A stretch of 64,000 nucleotides of DNA from Streptomyces yangpuensis (GTDB taxonomy: Bacteria; Actinomycetota; Actinomycetes; Streptomycetales; Streptomycetaceae), in contig NZ_LBMK01000001.1 of the NCBI RefSeq assembly GCF_001005295.1, positions 436,704 to 500,703 of the forward strand. The letters are read 5' to 3'. Below are positions 17,772-26,352 of the stretch, one piece after another. Position numbers and translations under genes: made by a program. The notes under the pieces are model-generated. The model ran no database searches and was not told the origin of the DNA. It saw nothing but the letters and a program-made list of their open reading frames with translations. Each line of letters opens with the position of its first letter. Position 1 is the first letter of the stretch.

Positions 17772-19295
17772 ATGGCACGTGTCGCCGCCCGGCTTTCCAC
17801 CGACGGAAAGCAGAGCACGCACCCGGTCGACGAGGTGCTCCCCGTCCCCAAGCTCGCGCTGTACGGCTTCCAGCACGTACTCGCCTTCTACGCCGGCGCG
17901 GTGATCGTCCCGATCATCGTGGGCAGCGCGCTCAAGCTGAGCCCTGAACAGCTGGTCTACCTGATCAACGCGGACCTCTTCACCTGCGGTATCGCGTCGA
18001 TCATCCAGGCCTGGGGCATCGGCCGGATCGGCGCGCGACTGCCGTTGATCCAGGGCGTGACCTTCACCGCCGTGTCCCCGATGATCGCCATCGGCCTCGG
18101 CGCGGGCGGTGGAACGGCCGCCCTGCTGGTCATCTACGGCGCGGTCATCACCGCCGGTATCGCCACCTTCGCCTTCGCCTGGCTGCCGGCCAAGGCGTTC
18201 CGGGCGGTGATGCGGCTCTTCCCGCCGGTCGTCACCGGCACGGTGATCACCGTGCTCGGCATCGTCCTGATCCCGGTCGGCCTCAACGACGCGGCCGGCG
18301 GCCTCGGCAGCCCCGACTTCGGCGAGCCGAAGAACTTCGCCTACGCCGGCGGCACGATGCTCTTCATCCTGATCCTGATGAAGCTCGGCAGGCCGTTCCT
18401 CTCCAGCATCGCGATCCTCCTCGGCCTGGTCGTCGGCACCGGCGTCGCCTTCCTCCTCGGCGACGCGCAGTTCGCCGACGTGGGCAAGTCCGACTGGATC
18501 GGCGTCACCACCCCCTTCTACTTCGGCGTCCCGAAGTTCGAGTGGTTCCCGATCGTCCTGATGCTCATCGTCATGCTGATCACCATGGTCGAGACGACCG
18601 GTGACACGTACGCCGTCGGCGACATCGTCGGCAAGGAGGTCGACAGCGAGACCGTGGCCCGCGCCCTGCGTGCCGACGGCGCCGCCACCGCCCTCGGCGG
18701 CGTCCTCAACTCCTTCCCGTACGTCGCCTTCGCGGAGAATGTCGGCCTGGTGCGGATGACAAAGGTGAAGAGCCGGTTCGTGGTCGTCGCCGCAGGCGTC
18801 TTCATGATCATCCTGGGTCTGCTGCCCAAGGCCGCGGCGATCGTCGCCGCCGTCCCGCACGGAGTCCTCGGCGGCGCCGCGACCGTCATGTTCGCCATGG
18901 TCGCCCTGGCCGGTATCCAGACCCTGGGCAAGGTGGACCTGAAGGAGGAGAAGAACGCGCTGATCGTCGGCGTCTCCCTCGCCTTCGCCCTGCTCCCGGC
19001 GACCGTCCCGGTCTTCTTCACCAAGCACATGGACGCGGACCTGTCCTCGCTGCTCAACAGCGGTGTCACGCTGGGTGCCACGGCCGCCATCGTGCTCAAC
19101 CTCATCCTCAACGGCCCGGCGAAGGACAACGCCCACGACACCCCCGCGGCCGGAACCCCGGCGGACGCCCCGGCCGCCGCCCCGGCCGAGGACGCCAAGG
19201 TCCCCGCGGCGGTGCCGGCCCAGGCTGCCGCCCCCGCCCCCGCAGCCGAGAAGGCGGACGGCGCCGGCCCCTCGCCGTCCCCGTCCGCTCCCTGA
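17772..19295 (+). CDS. Uracil/xanthine permease, NCS2 family
   Basis: A 507-residue membrane protein with about 14 hydrophobic segments. KLALYGFQHVLAFYAGAVIVPII at the start and the substrate-site motifs NADLFTCGIASIIQ and TMVETTGDTYAVGD are typical of the NCS2 nucleobase transporters; QH near residue 38 is the conserved pair. The last 60 residues are an Ala/Pro-rich cytosolic tail absent in most relatives. ATG 17772 has AAGG 5 bp upstream; TTG 17754 is a weaker option. Substrate (uracil versus xanthine) cannot be fixed. Confidence 0.92.
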   Translation: MARVAARLSTDGKQSTHPVDEVLPVPKLALYGFQHVLAFYAGAVIVPIIVGSALKLSPEQLVYLINADLFTCGIASIIQAWGIGRIGARLPLIQGVTFTAVSPMIAIGLGAGGGTAALLVIYGAVITAGIATFAFAWLPAKAFRAVMRLFPPVVTGTVITVLGIVLIPVGLNDAAGGLGSPDFGEPKNFAYAGGTMLFILILMKLGRPFLSSIAILLGLVVGTGVAFLLGDAQFADVGKSDWIGVTTPFYFGVPKFEWFPIVLMLIVMLITMVETTGDTYAVGDIVGKEVDSETVARALRADGAATALGGVLNSFPYVAFAENVGLVRMTKVKSRFVVVAAGVFMIILGLLPKAAAIVAAVPHGVLGGAATVMFAMVALAGIQTLGKVDLKEEKNALIVGVSLAFALLPATVPVFFTKHMDADLSSLLNSGVTLGATAAIVLNLILNGPAKDNAHDTPAAGTPADAPAAAPAEDAKVPAAVPAQAAAPAPAAEKADGAGPSPSPSAP

Positions 19296-19312
19296 CCTCC
19301 CAAGGGGTGCCG

Positions 19313-19346
19313 ACCCCTCGTCCGGGCCGACGTCCGGACGAGGGGT
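19313..19346 (+). terminator. Terminator of the NCS2 permease gene
   Basis: ACCCCTCGTCCGG, loop GCCGACGT, CCGGACGAGGGGT: a perfect 13-bp stem 17 bp after the stop, followed by TATC. Confidence 0.85.
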
Positions 19347-19431
19347 TATCACCGCGCATACCATGATCGTCTGTGCATATGATCACGAGCCCCTCACGGG
19401 GCAATCGATGACCATTGATCGGACAACTCAT

Positions 19432-20751
19432 ATGCACATCAGCGCGATCAAGCGCCTCGCAGCGGCCTCGGCGCTCGCCGTGACCGCCTCGCTCCTGGGG
19501 GCGTCCCAGGCCACCGCCGCGGACCCGGCCCCGGTGACGCCCAAGGCCGTCTTCAACGACCCGGTGGCCGCCCCGACCGCGATACGCGACGAACTCATCA
19601 GGCTCATCCGGAATACGGAGAAGAACGGCCTGATCCGCGGGTCGATCTTCCTCTTCACCGATCACGACGTGGCTGCCGCGCTGGAGAAGGCCTCCAGGGA
19701 GAACAACGTCAAGGTCCAGATCCTCTTCGACAACCGCGCCGAGGCCGACCAGGTCCTGAAGAACGGCGTCCTGGAGAACACCGGCAGCGAGTACTCGTGG
19801 CTGCGCGGCAAGTTCGCCCAGAAGGTGGAGGAAGGGCAGGCGGTGGACGCCGACGCCGTCGGCTCCTTCGCCTACGCCTGCCCGGAGAAGCGCGGCTGCA
19901 TCGGCAACCGCGTGATGGAGCAGGCCGACGGCGACGTCGAGTACGCCATCAACCACAACAAGTACTTCACCTTCTCGAAGGTCGGCGCCACCGAGAAGGT
20001 CGTCTTCCAGGCCTCGGCCAACCTCACGGCCAGCCACCTCAACCGCATGTACAACAACGCGGTGGTCGTTCCCGACGCGACGCTCTACGACGGCTACAGC
20101 GCCTACTGGAAGGACCAGCTCAAGGAGGGCACCACCGGAACCGGTGCGCCCGACTACTACAGGACCGCGTCCGCCGGGATCTACAAGGCCTACTTCTTCC
20201 CGCGCATCGAGTCGGACCGCAGCATCGACCCGAAGTCGGCCGTGGACCCGCGCAAGGACCCGTCCACCGACACGATCGTCAACGTGCTGGAGAAGGTGGA
20301 CTGCACCGTCGCCCCGGCCAGGATCCGGATCGGGATGTACGCCTTCACCCGCACCCAGGTCGCCGACCGGCTCCGCACCATGTCGAACGAGGGCTGCGAC
20401 GTGCGGATGGTCCTCAACGGCGACTCGGGCAGCGTGGGCAACGGCGTGCGCGACATCCTCGCCACGGCTCCGAAGATCAAGGTGAACGTGTGCGAGGGGG
20501 TCGACGGCAGCAAGACCACCCTGGGCATCCACTCCAAGTACATGATGATCGACGGCGCGTACCTGGGGGAGCGGAGCCAGTGGGTCTTCACCGGTAGCCA
20601 CAACTACACCTACCCGAACCTCCGCTCGCAGGACGAGACCCTGCTGAAGATCCAGAACCCGGAGATCTACGAGGGCTTCCGGAAGAACTTCGACGAGACC
20701 CTGCTGCGCAGCGCCGCCTGCCAGCGGCCGCTCGCGGTCCCCTTCCAGTAG
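19432..20751 (+). CDS. Secreted phospholipase-D-like protein
   Basis: A 439-residue secreted protein. A signal peptide (KRLAAASALAVTASLLGASQATAA) is followed by two PLD-like halves. The second half has a complete HKD motif, HSKYMMID, near residue 366. The first has HNKYFTFS near residue 180, where the Asp is replaced by Ser. Both are followed by the expected Ser/Asn motifs (QASANLTASH, TGSHNYTYPN). The family cleaves or transfers phosphodiester bonds, or acts as nuclease. ATG 19432 (GGA 8 bp upstream) is used; ATG 19408 is in frame and possible. Cys pairs suggest disulphides outside the cell. Confidence 0.88.
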   Translation: MHISAIKRLAAASALAVTASLLGASQATAADPAPVTPKAVFNDPVAAPTAIRDELIRLIRNTEKNGLIRGSIFLFTDHDVAAALEKASRENNVKVQILFDNRAEADQVLKNGVLENTGSEYSWLRGKFAQKVEEGQAVDADAVGSFAYACPEKRGCIGNRVMEQADGDVEYAINHNKYFTFSKVGATEKVVFQASANLTASHLNRMYNNAVVVPDATLYDGYSAYWKDQLKEGTTGTGAPDYYRTASAGIYKAYFFPRIESDRSIDPKSAVDPRKDPSTDTIVNVLEKVDCTVAPARIRIGMYAFTRTQVADRLRTMSNEGCDVRMVLNGDSGSVGNGVRDILATAPKIKVNVCEGVDGSKTTLGIHSKYMMIDGAYLGERSQWVFTGSHNYTYPNLRSQDETLLKIQNPEIYEGFRKNFDETLLRSAACQRPLAVPFQ

Positions 20752-20797
20752 GACCCGCCCGTCGGGCGGTGGCCGGCGCCCGTTGTCCCGCATCCGG

Positions 20798-20813
20798 TGC
20801 GGGACAATGGGCG
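20798..20813 (+). promoter_or_regulatory. -10-type motif immediately before recO, shared with dusB
   Basis: TGCGGGACAATGGGCG ends 1 bp before the recO ATG and occurs identically before dusB (32212-32227). GACAAT at 20803-20808 would be a -10 box 6 bp from the start codon, giving a leaderless mRNA. The arm TGCGGGACAA also pairs perfectly with TTGTCCCGCA at 20783-20792. Confidence 0.55.
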
Positions 20814-20814
20814 C

Positions 20815-21561
20815 ATGAGTCTGTTCCGCGACGACGGCATCGTGCTGCGCACCCAGAAGCTCGGTGAGGCGGACCGCATCATCACGCTGCTGACCAGGGG
20901 CCACGGAAGGGTGCGGGCCGTCGCCCGCGGGGTCCGGCGCACGAAGTCCAAGTTCGGCGCCCGGCTGGAACCTTTCTCCCATGCCGACGTGCAGTTCTTC
21001 GCCCGCGGCAGCGAACTGGTCGGCCGCAGCCTCCCGCTCTGCACCCAGACCGAGATCATCGCCCCGTACGGCAACGGCATCGTCACCGACTACGCCCGCT
21101 ACACCGCCGGCACCGCCATGCTGGAGACCGCCGAGCGGTTCACCGAGAACGAGGGCGAGCCCTCCGTGCAGCAGTACCTGCTGCTCGTCGGAGCCCTGCG
21201 CACCCTCTCGCGCGCAGAACACGAGCCGCACCTCATCCTGGACGCCTTCCTGCTGCGTTCCCTCGCCGTCAACGGCTACGCGCCCAGCTTCGAGGACTGC
21301 GCGAAGTGCGGCATCCACGGACCCAACCGGCACTTCTCCGTCGCCGCGGGCGGGGTCATATGCGGGGACTGCCGGGTGCCCGGCAGCGTCGTACCCTCGT
21401 CGGAGGCCATCGCCCTGCTCAGCGCACTGCTGACGGGCGACTGGGGGCATGCCGACGCGTGTGAGGCGCGTCACGTGCGGGAGGGCAGCGGGCTGGTCTC
21501 CGCCTATTTGCACTGGCATCTGGAGCGCGGGCTACGCTCCTTGCGATACGTCGAGAAATAG
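20815..21561 (+). CDS. recO: DNA repair protein RecO
   Basis: A 248-residue protein. The OB-fold N-terminus [27 protein letters not shown] is diagnostic, and the zinc site is given by CAKCG near residue 161 and CGDC near 182. RecO loads RecA onto gapped DNA with RecR and anneals SSB-coated strands. No Shine-Dalgarno is seen, and a -10-like box ends 6 bp before the ATG. uppS follows 11 bp after the stop, a neighbour pair common in Streptomyces. Confidence 0.95.
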   Translation: MSLFRDDGIVLRTQKLGEADRIITLLTRGHGRVRAVARGVRRTKSKFGARLEPFSHADVQFFARGSELVGRSLPLCTQTEIIAPYGNGIVTDYARYTAGTAMLETAERFTENEGEPSVQQYLLLVGALRTLSRAEHEPHLILDAFLLRSLAVNGYAPSFEDCAKCGIHGPNRHFSVAAGGVICGDCRVPGSVVPSSEAIALLSALLTGDWGHADACEARHVREGSGLVSAYLHWHLERGLRSLRYVEK

Positions 21562-21572
21562 GAGCTGGGCAC

Positions 21573-22391
21573 ATGGCACGACGCGGGATTCTGGGACGCT
21601 CTCGCCGGGAGTACAAGGTTCCCGAGCCGCACCCCTCCGGTGCGGTCCCGCCGAAGATCCCCGGCGAGCTGGTCCCGAACCACGTCGCCGTCGTCATGGA
21701 CGGCAACGGCCGCTGGGCCAAGGAGCGCGGCCTGCCGCGCACCGAGGGGCACAAGGTCGGCGAGGGCGTCGTCCTCGACGTGCTGAAGGGCTGCCTGGAG
21801 ATGGGCGTCAAGAACCTCTCCCTGTACGCCTTCTCGACGGAGAACTGGAAGCGCTCGCCCGACGAGGTCCGCTTCCTGATGAACTTCAACCGCGACGTCA
21901 TCCGGCGCCGCCGCGACGAGATGAACGAGCTCGGCATCCGCATCCGCTGGGTCGGCCGGATGCCGAAGATGTGGAAGTCGGTCGTCCAGGAGCTCCAGGT
22001 CGCGCAGGAGCAGACCGTCGACAACGACGCCATGACCCTGTATTTCTGCGTCAACTACGGCGGCCGCGCGGAGATCGCCGACGCGGCACAGGCCATCGCC
22101 CGGGACGTGGCTGCGGGCAAGCTCGACCCCTCGAAGGTCAACGAGAAGACCTTCGCCAAGTACATCTACTACCCCGACATGCCGGACGTGGACCTGTTCC
22201 TGCGACCGAGCGGCGAGCAGCGCACCTCCAACTACCTGCTCTGGCAGAGCGCGTACGCCGAGATGGTCTTCCAGGACGTGCTGTGGCCGGACTTCGACCG
22301 CCGCAACCTGTGGGCGGCGTGCCTGGAGTACGCCCAGCGCGACCGCCGCTTCGGCGGCGCGGTCCCCAACCAGCCGGACGCCACCGCCTGA
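21573..22391 (+). CDS. uppS: Isoprenyl transferase (undecaprenyl diphosphate synthase family)
   Basis: A 272-residue cis-prenyltransferase. [17 protein letters not shown] near residue 35 holds the catalytic Asp, FSTENWKRS is present, and [24 protein letters not shown] with the RxxxxSNF-type motif near residue 208 binds diphosphate. The enzyme makes the lipid carrier for peptidoglycan and related polymers in the cytosol at the membrane. GGAGC lies upstream of the ATG, and recO ends 11 bp before, so they are co-transcribed. Confidence 0.96.
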   Translation: MARRGILGRSRREYKVPEPHPSGAVPPKIPGELVPNHVAVVMDGNGRWAKERGLPRTEGHKVGEGVVLDVLKGCLEMGVKNLSLYAFSTENWKRSPDEVRFLMNFNRDVIRRRRDEMNELGIRIRWVGRMPKMWKSVVQELQVAQEQTVDNDAMTLYFCVNYGGRAEIADAAQAIARDVAAGKLDPSKVNEKTFAKYIYYPDMPDVDLFLRPSGEQRTSNYLLWQSAYAEMVFQDVLWPDFDRRNLWAACLEYAQRDRRFGGAVPNQPDATA

Positions 22392-22440
22392 CGGGGGCGC
22401 GTGACCGCCGGATTCCACCCCGCCGGTAGGGTCCGCTGTC

Positions 22441-22977
22441 ATGAACACGGATGGGGATCATGCACAGCGGACCGCGCAGGCCGCCTTCGTCTACGAGCTG
22501 ACGCTCGCCGACCTTCAGGGCGTCGTCCGGGTGCGTGCCCGGCGGACGGGAGCCGGGCGTGTGGAGACGCTCCTGGTTCCCCTGGCGACCATTGCTCCCG
22601 TGGTGGTGTTCTCGCTGTTCCGCGGGCTGCTGCCGGTCGCCGTCGTGACCGGCGCGGTGCTGGGGCTCGGTGCCGGAGTCCTCGGAGTCGTACGGAGCCG
22701 GCGCGGCATGGCGCGTCGGCTTCACGCGGTGTGGGCTGCGTACGGGCAGTGCCGAACGGTGGTCGACGACCGGGGCGCCGCGACGACGGGCGAGACCATG
22801 TCGTACACGGCCGACTGGAAGCTCTTCACGCACTACGCCGAGACGCCGGACCTCTTCGTCCTGGTCGGGGGCCCGCGTGCGAGCTGCCTCGCGGCGGTGC
22901 CGAAGCGGGGAGCCGAGAAGCCCGCCGACGTCGACCGACTGCGGGCGATCCTGGACGCGCACCTGAGGCGGCTCTAG
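22441..22977 (+). CDS. YcxB-like membrane protein
   Basis: A 178-residue protein with an N-terminal FVYELTLADLQ segment, two membrane helices (about residues 45-80, TLLVPLATIAPVVVFSLF and PVAVVTGAVLGLGAGVLGVV) and a C-terminal domain with TGETMSYTADWKLFTHYAETPDLFVLV, the YcxB-like pattern of a PH-like fold in which a strand and Trp precede FVL. Function unknown. TAGGGT at 22427-22432 is a -10-like box 8 bp before the ATG, consistent with a leaderless start. Confidence 0.75.
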   Translation: MNTDGDHAQRTAQAAFVYELTLADLQGVVRVRARRTGAGRVETLLVPLATIAPVVVFSLFRGLLPVAVVTGAVLGLGAGVLGVVRSRRGMARRLHAVWAAYGQCRTVVDDRGAATTGETMSYTADWKLFTHYAETPDLFVLVGGPRASCLAAVPKRGAEKPADVDRLRAILDAHLRRL

Positions 22978-23008
22978 ACACCCCTGGGCCCGGCTCCGGC
23001 CGGGCCGG

Positions 23009-23437
23009 TCAGCCCGCGGAGGCGCAGTCGGCGCAGGTGCCGAAGATCTCCACCGTGTGGGCGACGTTCACGTAGCCGTGCTCGGCGGCGATGGACTCCG
23101 CCCACTTCTCCACGGCCGGGCCCTCCACCTCGACGGCCCTGCCGCACTTTCGGCACACCAGGTGGTGGTGGTGATCGCCGGTGGAGCAGCGGCGGTAGAC
23201 GGACTCGCCGTCGCTGGTGCGCAGGACGTCGACCTCGCCCGCGTCCGCCAGGGACTGCAGGGTGCGGTAGACGGTGGTCAGGCCCACGGAGTCACCGCGG
23301 TGCTTGAGCATGTCGTGGAGTTCCTGGGCGCTGCGGAACTCGTCCACCTCGTCCAGCGCGGCCGCCACCGCGGCCCGCTGGCGGGTGGATCGTCCTCGTA
23401 CTGGCGCGGTATTCATCTCGCCAGGCGCAGTCGCCAC
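23009..23437 (-). CDS. zur: Zinc uptake regulator Zur (Fur family)
   Basis: A 142-residue Fur-family repressor. The winged helix covers the first 80 residues (TTVYRTLQSLADAG recognition helix), then DHHHHLVCRKCG and CADC near residues 93-139 give the metal-binding His cluster and structural zinc Cys pairs. Position directly downstream of znuACB identifies it as Zur. It would repress znuA under zinc sufficiency. GTG 23437 has GAGGAGG 5 bp upstream; the gap after znuB is 52 bp. Confidence 0.93.
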   Translation of the reverse strand: MATAPGEMNTAPVRGRSTRQRAAVAAALDEVDEFRSAQELHDMLKHRGDSVGLTTVYRTLQSLADAGEVDVLRTSDGESVYRRCSTGDHHHHLVCRKCGRAVEVEGPAVEKWAESIAAEHGYVNVAHTVEIFGTCADCASAG

Positions 23438-23489
23438 CGGTTCCTCCTCGTATAGGGCCTGCCGCCATTGTGCCAGCCCTTCAAGGCTC

Positions 23490-24353
23490 CTAGACCTTCA
23501 CGTCGTCGCGCGTGCAGACCTCTTCGGCCGTCTGTGCGGCCTTGGCCCGGCGGCGGGCCAGGGGGGCGGAGAGGGCGGTCAGCACCATGAAGACGCCGAT
23601 CGCGAGCAGCACGATCGTCGCGCCCGAGGGCACGTTGATGTAGTAGGTGGCAGCGGTGCCGGTCAGGGAGACGGTCACGCTGATCGCCATGGCCAGACCC
23701 AGCGTGGTGGCGAAGCTGCGGGTGAGCCGCTGGGCGGCGGCGACCGGGATCACCAGCATCGCGCTGACCAGCAGCAGGCCGACGATGCGCATGGCGACGG
23801 TGACGGTGACCGCGGCGGTGACCGCGATCAGCAGGTTCAGGGCGCGTACGGGCAGGCCGGTGACCCGGGCGAACTCCTCGTCCTGGCAGACGGCGAAGAG
23901 CTGCCGGCGCAGGCCGATCGCGACGGCGAGGACGAAGGCGGCGAGGATCGCCATCGCGGTGACGTCCTCGGCGGCGACCGTGGTGATCGAGCCGAACATC
24001 GAGCCCAGGAGGCTGGCGGTCTGGCCGCCGCCGAGGTTGATGATCATGACGCCGCCGGCGAGGCCGCCGTAGAAGAGCATGGCGAGGGCGACGTCCCCGC
24101 TGGTCCTGCCGCGGGCGCGGATCAGTTCCATGCCGACGGCGCCGACGACGGCGACCAGGGTCGCCATCCAGACCGGGCTGGACTGCAGCACGAAGCCGAG
24201 GGCGACACCGGTCATGGCGACGTGGCCGAGGCCGTCACCCATGAGCGCCTGGCGGCGCTGGACGAGGTACGTGCCGATGGCGGGGGCCGTGACGCCGACC
24301 AGGGCGGCCGCGATCAGCGCGCGCTGCATGAAGGCGTAGTCGAGGATGTCCAT
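23490..24353 (-). CDS. znuB: Zinc ABC transporter permease ZnuB
   Basis: A 287-residue membrane protein with eight or more hydrophobic segments and the ABC-3 family pattern: QRRQALMGDGLGHVAMTGVALGF near residue 33 is the conserved loop after the first segments, and MRIVGLLLVSAMLVIPVAAAQRL near residue 165 is the later signature. It carries Zn across the membrane with ZnuC and ZnuA. Its ATG overlaps the znuC stop (TGATG), so the genes are translationally coupled. Confidence 0.94.
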   Translation of the reverse strand: MDILDYAFMQRALIAAALVGVTAPAIGTYLVQRRQALMGDGLGHVAMTGVALGFVLQSSPVWMATLVAVVGAVGMELIRARGRTSGDVALAMLFYGGLAGGVMIINLGGGQTASLLGSMFGSITTVAAEDVTAMAILAAFVLAVAIGLRRQLFAVCQDEEFARVTGLPVRALNLLIAVTAAVTVTVAMRIVGLLLVSAMLVIPVAAAQRLTRSFATTLGLAMAISVTVSLTGTAATYYINVPSGATIVLLAIGVFMVLTALSAPLARRRAKAAQTAEEVCTRDDVKV

Positions 24354-25171
24354 CAGCTCAGCAGTCCCGTCCGCAGGGGCTCGGCGTCGTGCGCCGCGTG
24401 GGGGTGTACGTGGTCGTGGCCGGGCAGGGCGTGCTGGCCCACGGCCTCCGGGGGCGGGCCGTCGTGGACGACGCAGCCGTCGCGCAGGACGACGGCGCGG
24501 TCGATCAGGGGCTCCAGCGGGCCCAGCTCGTGCAGGACGAGCAGGACGGCCGAGCCGGCTTCGACCTGCGTGCGCAGGGCGCTCGCCAGGACCTCCTGGT
24601 TGGCGAGGTCCACACCCGCCATCGGCTCGTCCATGATCAGCAGTTCGGGTTCGACGGCGAGCGCCCGGGCTATGAGGACGCGCTGGTGCTGGCCGCCGGA
24701 GAGGGCGTCCACCGAGACGTCGGCGTGCGCGTCCATGCCGACGAGTGCCAGGGCGTGCTCGATGGCGGCCTTGTCGGCCTTGCGCAGGAGGCCGAAGCGG
24801 GAGCGCGCGAGGCGGCCGGAGGAGACGACCTCGCGGACGGTGGCCGGGACGCCGCCGGCGGCGGTGGTGCGCTGCGGGACGTACCCGATGCGCGACCAGT
24901 CGCGGAAGCGCTTGAAGTCGGTGCCGAAGAGGCTGAGGGAACCGTCGGTCAGCGGGACCTGCCCGACCACGGCGCGGACGGCCGTGGACTTGCCGGAGCC
25001 GTTGGCCCCGAGCAGGGCGACGACCTCACCGCGGTGGACGGTGAGGTCGATTCCGCGCAGCACGGGGCGCGAGCCGAGCGAGGCCTTGGCCCCGCGCAGG
25101 GATATGACGGGCCGGTCGTCGGCCGGCCGGGGCGTGGACTGCATGGCGCGCGCCTCCGTTGCTGCTGTCAT
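24353..25171 (-). CDS. znuC: Zinc ABC transporter ATP-binding protein ZnuC
   Basis: A 272-residue ATPase with Walker A GANGSGKST near residue 51, Q-loop VPQRT, signature LSGGQHQR near 157, Walker B LLIMDEP and H-loop HEL. The C-terminus is His-rich (HALPGHDHVHPHAAHD), typical for zinc importers. The ATG at 25171 overlaps the znuA stop. Part of the znuA-znuC-znuB-zur unit. Confidence 0.95.
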   Translation of the reverse strand: MTAATEARAMQSTPRPADDRPVISLRGAKASLGSRPVLRGIDLTVHRGEVVALLGANGSGKSTAVRAVVGQVPLTDGSLSLFGTDFKRFRDWSRIGYVPQRTTAAGGVPATVREVVSSGRLARSRFGLLRKADKAAIEHALALVGMDAHADVSVDALSGGQHQRVLIARALAVEPELLIMDEPMAGVDLANQEVLASALRTQVEAGSAVLLVLHELGPLEPLIDRAVVLRDGCVVHDGPPPEAVGQHALPGHDHVHPHAAHDAEPLRTGLLS

Positions 25172-26196
25172 CACTTGGCTCCGAGTGCCTTCTGGAGGTT
25201 CTTCAGGTTGGACCGCATGACCTCGAAGTAGTCGGTGCCCTGGGACTTGTCGGTGATGCCCTCAAGGGGGTCGAGGACGTCGGTCTTCAGGCCGGTGTCG
25301 GTCGCGAGGGTCTTCGCCGTCTTGTCGCTGGCCAGCGTCTCGAAGAACACGGTGGTGACATTGTCCTTCTTCGCGACGGCCTGAAGATCCTTCATCCGGG
25401 CCGGGCTGGGCTCGGACTCGGGGTCGACGCCGGCGATGCCCTCCTGGTCGAGGCCGTAGCGCCCGGCGAGGTGACCGAAGGCGGAGTGGGTGGTGATGAA
25501 GGTCCGGGAGGCCGTGTTCTTCAGGCCGTCCTTGAACTCGGTGTCCAACGCGGCCAGTTTGCCGACCAGTTCGTCGGTGTTCTTCCGGTAGTCCGCGGCG
25601 TGGCCGGGGTCGGCCTTCTCCAGGGCCGAGCCCACGCCCTTGGCGATCTCCGCGTACTTCACGGGGTCGAGCCAGACGTGGGGGTCGGTGCCGTTCCCGC
25701 CGTGGTCGTGGCCCTCGTGCTCCCCGGCGTGCTCACCGGTCTGTTCTCCGGCGTGCTCCCCGGTGTGCTCGTCGCCCTCCTGGTGCGCGTGGCCCTCCTC
25801 GCCGTGGCCCGGCCCGGCGCCGTGGGCCTCCGCCGAGGTGAGGGTGGCGGCGTCGACGATGTTCTTCACGCCGGACTGGGCGACGGCCTTGTCGACGGCG
25901 GGCTGCAGGCTCTTGAGGTAGAGGATCACGTCGGCCTCGCCGAGCTGCGCGGTCTGCTTGGGCGTGATCTCCAGGTCGTGCGGTTCGACGCCCGGCTTGG
26001 TCAGAGCGTCGACCTTCACGTGCTCCTTGCCGATCTGCTCGGCGAGGAACTGCAGCGGGTAGAACGACGCCGTCACGCCGAGCTTGCCGTCCTCGCCGCC
26101 GGTGGCGCCCGCTCCGGAGCAGGCGGTCAGGGCCGTGGCGCCGAGGGCGACGGCACCGGCGAGGGCGGCGGTGGGTATGAGGCGTCGTACGTTCAT
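25171..26196 (-). CDS. znuA: Zinc-binding lipoprotein ZnuA (ABC transporter substrate-binding)
   Basis: A 341-residue lipoprotein. The signal ends in the lipobox LTAC (Cys near residue 26). The domain order is that of cluster A-I metal-binding proteins: GVEPHDLEITPKQ, HVWLDP and TTHSAFGHLAGRYGL supply the zinc His. Between residues about 120 and 160 lies a His/Glu loop built from repeats of GEH (GHGEEGHAHQEGDEHTGEH and onward), a zinc-collecting loop common in ZnuA. ATG 26196 is used. The upstream region holds Zur-like boxes. Confidence 0.95.
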   Translation of the reverse strand: MNVRRLIPTAALAGAVALGATALTACSGAGATGGEDGKLGVTASFYPLQFLAEQIGKEHVKVDALTKPGVEPHDLEITPKQTAQLGEADVILYLKSLQPAVDKAVAQSGVKNIVDAATLTSAEAHGAGPGHGEEGHAHQEGDEHTGEHAGEQTGEHAGEHEGHDHGGNGTDPHVWLDPVKYAEIAKGVGSALEKADPGHAADYRKNTDELVGKLAALDTEFKDGLKNTASRTFITTHSAFGHLAGRYGLDQEGIAGVDPESEPSPARMKDLQAVAKKDNVTTVFFETLASDKTAKTLATDTGLKTDVLDPLEGITDKSQGTDYFEVMRSNLKNLQKALGAK

Positions 26197-26232
26197 GACA
26201 TCCATTTTCATCAAAAATGGAAACGGTTGTCA
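26196..26232. promoter_or_regulatory. Zur-box-like operator(s) upstream of znuA
   Basis: Two 15-bp imperfect dyads, TGACATCCATTTTCA (26196-26210) and TGGAAACGGTTGTCA (26218-26232), flank a perfect inverted repeat CCATTTT CATCA AAAATGG (26202-26220). Such TG..A....T..CA dyads match the style of actinobacterial Zur sites, and zur lies in the same cluster. The first dyad abuts the znuA start codon. Confidence 0.7.
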
Positions 26233-26282
26233 AAAACCCAGGTGGAGGAGCCGGGGTGGGCGGGCGCGGAAGGGGAACCGAT

Positions 26283-26313
26283 TTGAAAGGGGGGGTGCGG
26301 GCGCCGGTAACCT
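26283..26313 (+). promoter_or_regulatory. Possible promoter of glyS
   Basis: TTGAAA (26283-26288) and TAACCT (26308-26313) are separated by 19 bp and lie 40 bp before the glyS start. Both hexamers are near the housekeeping consensus; the spacing is slightly long. Confidence 0.4.
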
Positions 26314-26352
26314 AAGGACTTCGCCGTTCGTCCTCGTAATGAAGAGAGCACC

